In this document: one piece after another, positions 59,942-64,000 of the stretch | Numbering within the stretch: the stretch's first letter is position 1 | Layout: every line of letters starts with the position of its first letter | DNA from: Zygnema cylindricum | Lineage: Eukaryota > Streptophyta > Zygnematophyceae > Zygnematales > Zygnemataceae | Assembly (NCBI GenBank): GCA_037447655.1 | Contig: JBBHKE010000576.1 | Location: 1 to 64,000 of the forward strand | Length of the DNA: 64,000 nucleotides | Direction of reading: 5' to 3' | Notes under the pieces: model-generated | Told to the model about the DNA's origin: nothing | The model's input: only the letters and a program-made list of their open reading frames with translations | The model's database searches: none | Translations under genes and position numbers: made by a program

Positions 59942-60846
59942 AGCGCGGAGGAGAGGAGCATTATTAGACGTTGTCGCCGCGACTTAATAGAAAATCTAAA
60001 GCACATTTATCAACAAAGCGATGGCTAAATAAAAAATCTTTTGCTGTGAACGAAGTAAAGAAGCAAACCGAGTTTGAATGGGCAATTACAACATCACGCG
60101 TAATAATATGAGTGTAATTTGCTTTGTTTGTCAAGATATAATGCAAAGATCAAGTAGTTGTAAATAAACCTCAGAACTAAAAATAGTTTTTAACATCAAT
60201 GATAGTCAGAATTCATTGAAAGTAAAAAAGAAGAAAAGATGAAATGTATAAAAAAAAGAGAAGTAGCACAAAAATTTTACAACATTTTATAACATTCAAT
60301 AAGTTTTTCACTTTCAATTTTTTTCTACAAGTCGTAGATTGTAAAAACCTGAGTTTAACATAAAATACAGAAGACCTAAAAATTTCATTTTATTTTTCCC
60401 CCCCTCCATTTAGTTTCCAAATGGGCCAAAAGTAATTCATTTTCCTTCCTACAATTATTGCTTCAACCGAAATTTATTCTGTACATTTTCCAAACAGGCG
60501 ACCTTGATAAAGAGACAGTCAGGGTTTCAATTTTTACACTATCGAAATTTTACCGTACGTTTGGAGACTAAATCGTACAGTTCGTGAACTCTTTCCAATA
60601 CGTACGGCTAATTAAAAACCGTACTCGTAAATATCTTTTATATACCTAACGGAAGCATCTTTTCTTTTCTCAAACTCGATACCTCACATCGTTACTCAAA
60701 CTCGGTACCGAGCATCATTTCAGAAATCGGTATTGTACTATTTTTAAACTCATCGTACACCCTTTTCTGAACTCAGTACCGAGCATCCTTTCACAAAATC
60801 GGAGCCGTAAATTCCCTTCTTCGAATCCCAACCGTAAAATATTCCT
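59942..60846. other. 3' flank of the cytochrome b561 gene
   Basis: AT-rich, no gene recognised. 60650-60845 has repeated CTCGGTACCGAGCAT-like blocks, partly palindromic (for example near 60710 and 60775). Confidence 0.45.
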
Positions 60847-61679
60847 TTAGACTCGGTACTGAGCTCCGGTAGGAGGCACTCCATTGGCTGCTGCTCCCGC
60901 CGGAACTGGATTCGTGTTGACTCCGTCGCGGCCAACGGATTCGTAACTGCCGACGCCGTATCCTTCGCTTTGCGCCGCCGCGTTTTGAATCATAATGTCC
61001 TTTGGACGCCTCTGGTACTGCATGTGCTCCCACCGGTTGAACAGCAAGTACACCCACAAGACTGTGGAGATCTGACACGCCAGAAGAATCTGAACCACAA
61101 AAAAGAAAAAAGTTATTACCAAGAGAAAAAAGGAACAAAAATTAAAAAAGGCGGGAAACGGAGGAAAAGGGTTTTGAGTGTTATGGTTGAAGTGTATGTG
61201 TGTGTGTGTGTGTGTGTGTGTCTCACTCTCTCTCTCTCTCTACCTCCCATTCGCCTTACTACTCTCTTCTTGAGGAGAGCGAGCTCTCTCTCCCTCTCTT
61301 TCCCTCTTCCTCATTCTCTCTCTCCCTCCCTCTCTCTCTCTCTCTCCTCCCTCCCTCCCTCTCTCCCTCTCCCTCCCCCTCCCCCTCTCCCTCTCCTCCA
61401 CTTACCACGAGAGATCTTGGAATTCCCCACATCGCCTTATAAATATTGATTCCGAGGAAAATGTTGTACCAAGCGAGGCCCACGACTCCGAGGCCGATTG
61501 TTAAATGCACAATGTACCACGGAACACGCAGACCACTGCCGAGTCGAGGGCGAACAATGGCCAAAAGGGGTTGGAGGAGGAGAAAACCCACAATAAATAT
61601 TCCCAATTTGGGGTGCAAACCGGAACCACTCCATCCTTCTTCCCTGAAAACCTGTTGAAATCAAGATGGGAATTTGAGC

Positions 61680-61712
<33 letters not shown>

Positions 61713-62346
61713 GAGCATGAAATGTGAAAGACTAATAAAGTGTTTAAATTTTTTTTGGGCAATTAGCACAGTAATGGTGGTTACCACCTCAAATTCCGTA
61801 CATAGTCTCTTACAAGACAATTAGTGTTGACAAAATTTAAGTTGCGATTCACACGACTATAATTCTCGACATTTTTGTCTTCTTATGGAACCACTCTAAA
61901 CAAAATGACTTCCAAATTCAAACTTCACAACACAAAATTCAACCCTCCTACCAACTTTCAAACTAAAATTTCACCTTGATCCTTAGCACTTAAAAAAAAC
62001 ACGAAAAAAAAAAAAAAACCCAAAAATGAAATATACATACATTGAACTTCGTGAGTGCAATAATCGCTCCGGCGATAATTAGTGCGGCTCCCGTGACTTG
62101 AGTCAAAATATGAAGAAGAACCCATCGTCGCGTCCCGTGTCGTCCCAAACGGGCGATTAAAATTCCCACCGGAAGAACGACGGTGAAGCCGGCCCACATG
62201 AGCCATCCATGAGCTTGGTACCATCCCTTGGAAGTCAGGGCTCCCTGTCCTTGTCCTTCTACTTCTTCTTGAGAAAAAGCATAAGAGACAAAAGAAAGAA
62301 GAAACATGGCTAGAAGGAGAAGTTGTAATGGCATCCGGAGAGCCAT
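60847..62346 (-). CDS. cytochrome b561 domain protein with signal peptide, 3 exons
   Basis: Exons (transcript order) 62041-62346, 61406-61651 and 60847-61089, phase-0 introns, 264 residues. Residues 1-25 form a hydrophobic signal peptide ending near YAFSQ. The b561 core has about five hydrophobic helices, with four histidines at the usual spacing: H46 (AHGWLMW), H79 (VLLHILTQ), H115 (LHPKLG) and H151 (WYIVHLTIG), expected to hold two haems. The last exon gives a final helix and WVYLLFNRWEHMQYQRRP, then a polar Gly/Asn-rich tail. Layout and the WEH motif match plant b561 proteins lacking a DOMON domain (Arabidopsis At2g30890/At4g18260 type). Expected role: trans-membrane electron transfer, probably from ascorbate. 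Intron 2 carries GT and CT microsatellites; intron 1 has a 34-base T run. All key residues are present. Confidence 0.93.
61197..61395 (+). repeat. GT then CT microsatellites in a b561 intron
   Basis: (TG)n at about 61197-61219, followed by CT-rich repeats to the exon border at 61405. Intronic. Confidence 0.85.
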
Positions 62347-63089
62347 TTTTGTTAAGGTGAGGTAGAAGAGAAGATGGGGAGATGGGGAAATGGGAGAAGG
62401 GAGAGGGAGATGGGAGGTGGGCTTAGCTTAGAAGAATGCTTTTAGAAAATGTTATTAAGTTTCGAAGCGTTTTAGTAGAGGCCGGGAAGGGCGGGAGATT
62501 TCGAGTTCTTTTTCGTACTTTTCGGTTGACTGTACGGTAGTTTACTTTTTCATTCTTTTATTTTTTGTTTTTGACTGGCTGTTGGTAGTGGTCCGTACGA
62601 GTTGTATGGTACGGTATGCTGTGTTGGCAGTCTTTTCAAAGGACGTGGCGTTACGTTAGTCAAGATGTTCGTCAATCTGGGGCGTCGAGGTGCCACGCAG
62701 TAAAAGTATGCACAGGTTTAGACGCGACACGTGGCAGTTTTTTACCTTGCATGCGTTGAAGAATCCGCCAGATTGCTAAAAGTTATGTTATGATGCGACG
62801 GACCTTAACCGAGCCAAACCGTCCTTTCGTACATGTACTACACGTGTCTGAGAACGTGAAGAATTCGTGTGGCAGGAAAGGAACTGATGCAACTGGCTGT
62901 TAGAAACAGACGTGGAAGCTGCAGGGCGTTGTTTGACCATCTTGACTGGGTGAACGTGTATGACGATTTGTCGTTTGATTTTTTGTTTCTTGCCGGTCGA
63001 CGAGATAGTGTTAGGACAAGATCTGGCCGTCAGATCCAGGTCACGAGTCCGACGACTGACGGTTATGGGATGTTGGCCAATAACTACTA
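62347..63089. other. 5' flank of the cytochrome b561 gene
   Basis: The promoter should lie here (gene reads leftward). A purine-rich patch (62355-62425) sits just upstream of the start codon. No confident TATA box or other gene was seen. Confidence 0.4.
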
Positions 63090-63288
63090 CACCGCGAATC
63101 GTTATTAGCGTTGAGAAATTATTAGAGTAAAGAAAAAATTAGCTTCATTCATTCTAACTTAGTGTCAGGATACGTGGCAGATTATGGTGCACGTCCTTAA
63201 ATAGTGTAGTTTATTCTATTTAAGGTATCAATGTCAAAATTTGGGGGCGCCGATATAGAGTTCATAACGCTAATAACGATTCGCGGTG
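63090..63288. mobile_element. TA-flanked inverted-repeat element
   Basis: Both ends read CACCGCGAATCGTTATTAGC inward, with TA at 63088-63089 and 63289-63290. 199 bp. Another left end of the family (CACCGCGCATCGTAATTAGA) follows at 63306 but has no matching right end. Confidence 0.85.
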
Positions 63289-63427
63289 TAGAGTACAGTG
63301 CTGTACACCGCGCATCGTAATTAGAGTAATGAAAAAATTAGAGTAAAAAAAGAGAAAAAAATAATTAGAGTAATTTACTCTAATTTATGTGATAGAACTG
63401 TTTCAGAAAGGAATTTACTCTAATTTA

Positions 63428-64000
63428 AGGGTACGTCCCCATGTAATCGGTACTTTGATAAAGTATTTTGGACTGTAGTGAAGATTCCCCGTACTACTTT
63501 GAAGAGCGTCCCAATTTTATGTGCGAAAATGAAATCGGAACTTTGACATGTGACTTTTGTAGACGTAGGTACAGCTTGTGATGATTGAAGCCGACTACGA
63601 AACTTCCGACGATTGGTGACGCCAACAAAAACAGCGACAGTGGTAGACGTCTAGATTTTTGTGAAATTGTAGACGTTTAGGGTTTGGTGAAATTGTGACG
63701 TCACGCTCACTTGTGACAACGTCGACGTCACTATTCAAGAACTTTACGCCATGGTTTCCCAATTTCATTTTTTCTACTTTTCTCATTCGACTTGCCATTA
63801 AAAAAAAACCTAAAAATTGTCAAAACAAATATTTTTCAAAGATCTTTCATTTTATATCAATATTGTCGTGTCTCGTTCTAAAAAGTGAGAGATAAAAGCG
63901 ATAGTGTGAGAGGGAGAGGGGAGAGGCGACGACGGCGAAAAATCATCCAAAGGACCCATGAATGAAAGTGGAGGTCAGAGACCCCTGCAAACTTTTTTCC
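63428..64000 (+). repeat. GGGTACGTCCCCATG-family repeat, runs off the window
   Basis: Begins AGGGTACGTCCCCATGTAAT and is the closest match, inverted, to 46160-46612. It contains GTGACGTCACGCTCACTTGT and GATCTTTCATTT landmarks. The right end lies outside the window. Confidence 0.75.

Noticed and set aside
1-64000. CRISPR arrays, bacterial operons, rRNA genes
   Set aside because: No spaced identical short repeats with unique spacers, no ribosome-binding-site-led gene series and no rRNA sequence were seen; the gene structure is eukaryotic.

Overview
The window looks like nuclear DNA of a streptophyte plant. The genes have many introns with GT-AG borders. They include a class II KNOX homeodomain end, a plant-type PP2C phosphatase, a plastid YLMG/YggT protein and a plant-type cytochrome b561. 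A 3D-domain (RlpA-like) protein and the heavily repetitive AT-rich spacers make a non-seed plant (bryophyte, lycophyte, fern or charophyte relative) my best guess. That placement is inference; no rRNA or organelle marker is present to settle it.

Genes, left to right: (1) 232-384 (+), last exon of a KNOX class II gene. (2) 7556-12215 (+), PP2C phosphatase, eight visible exons, N-terminus not found. (3) 14156-14256 (-), an unrecognised terminal exon. (4) 16756-19888 (-), YLMG/YggT plastid membrane protein, three exons found and its C-terminal half not located. (5) 31806-32408 (+), 5' fragment of a leucine-rich-repeat receptor-type gene. (6) 46805-50813 (+), 3D-domain protein, six exons joined by splice phase, with its 3' part duplicated downstream. 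(7) 60847-62346 (-), four-histidine cytochrome b561 with a signal peptide, three exons. There is no operon logic here. The only functional thread I can suggest is that YLMG proteins act in the plastid and that the 3D fold is bacterial cell-wall related.

The rest is mobile or repetitive DNA. A complete but broken Ty1/copia element (33073-39208, 5-bp target duplication ATAGG) sits inside a purine-rich tract of about 1.8 kb. A hexamer satellite of about 3 kb (GTGAAC/GTCAAT family) fills 41325-44288 and ends at an assembly gap followed by a run of G. At least six short TA-flanked inverted-repeat elements share the terminus CACCGCCAATCGCTATTAG. A hAT-type element has an 8-bp target duplication. 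A dispersed TIR-like family begins GGGTACGTCCCCATG and carries a recurrent palindrome. A miniature LTR retrotransposon (59214-59941, minus) has LTRs that each contain a tRNA-shaped sequence; one LTR was later split by a TA-element.

The most unusual items are the tRNA-bearing miniature LTR element, the tandem array of copied splice-donor boundaries in the YLMG intron, the 3D-domain gene with its duplicated tail, and the hexamer satellite.
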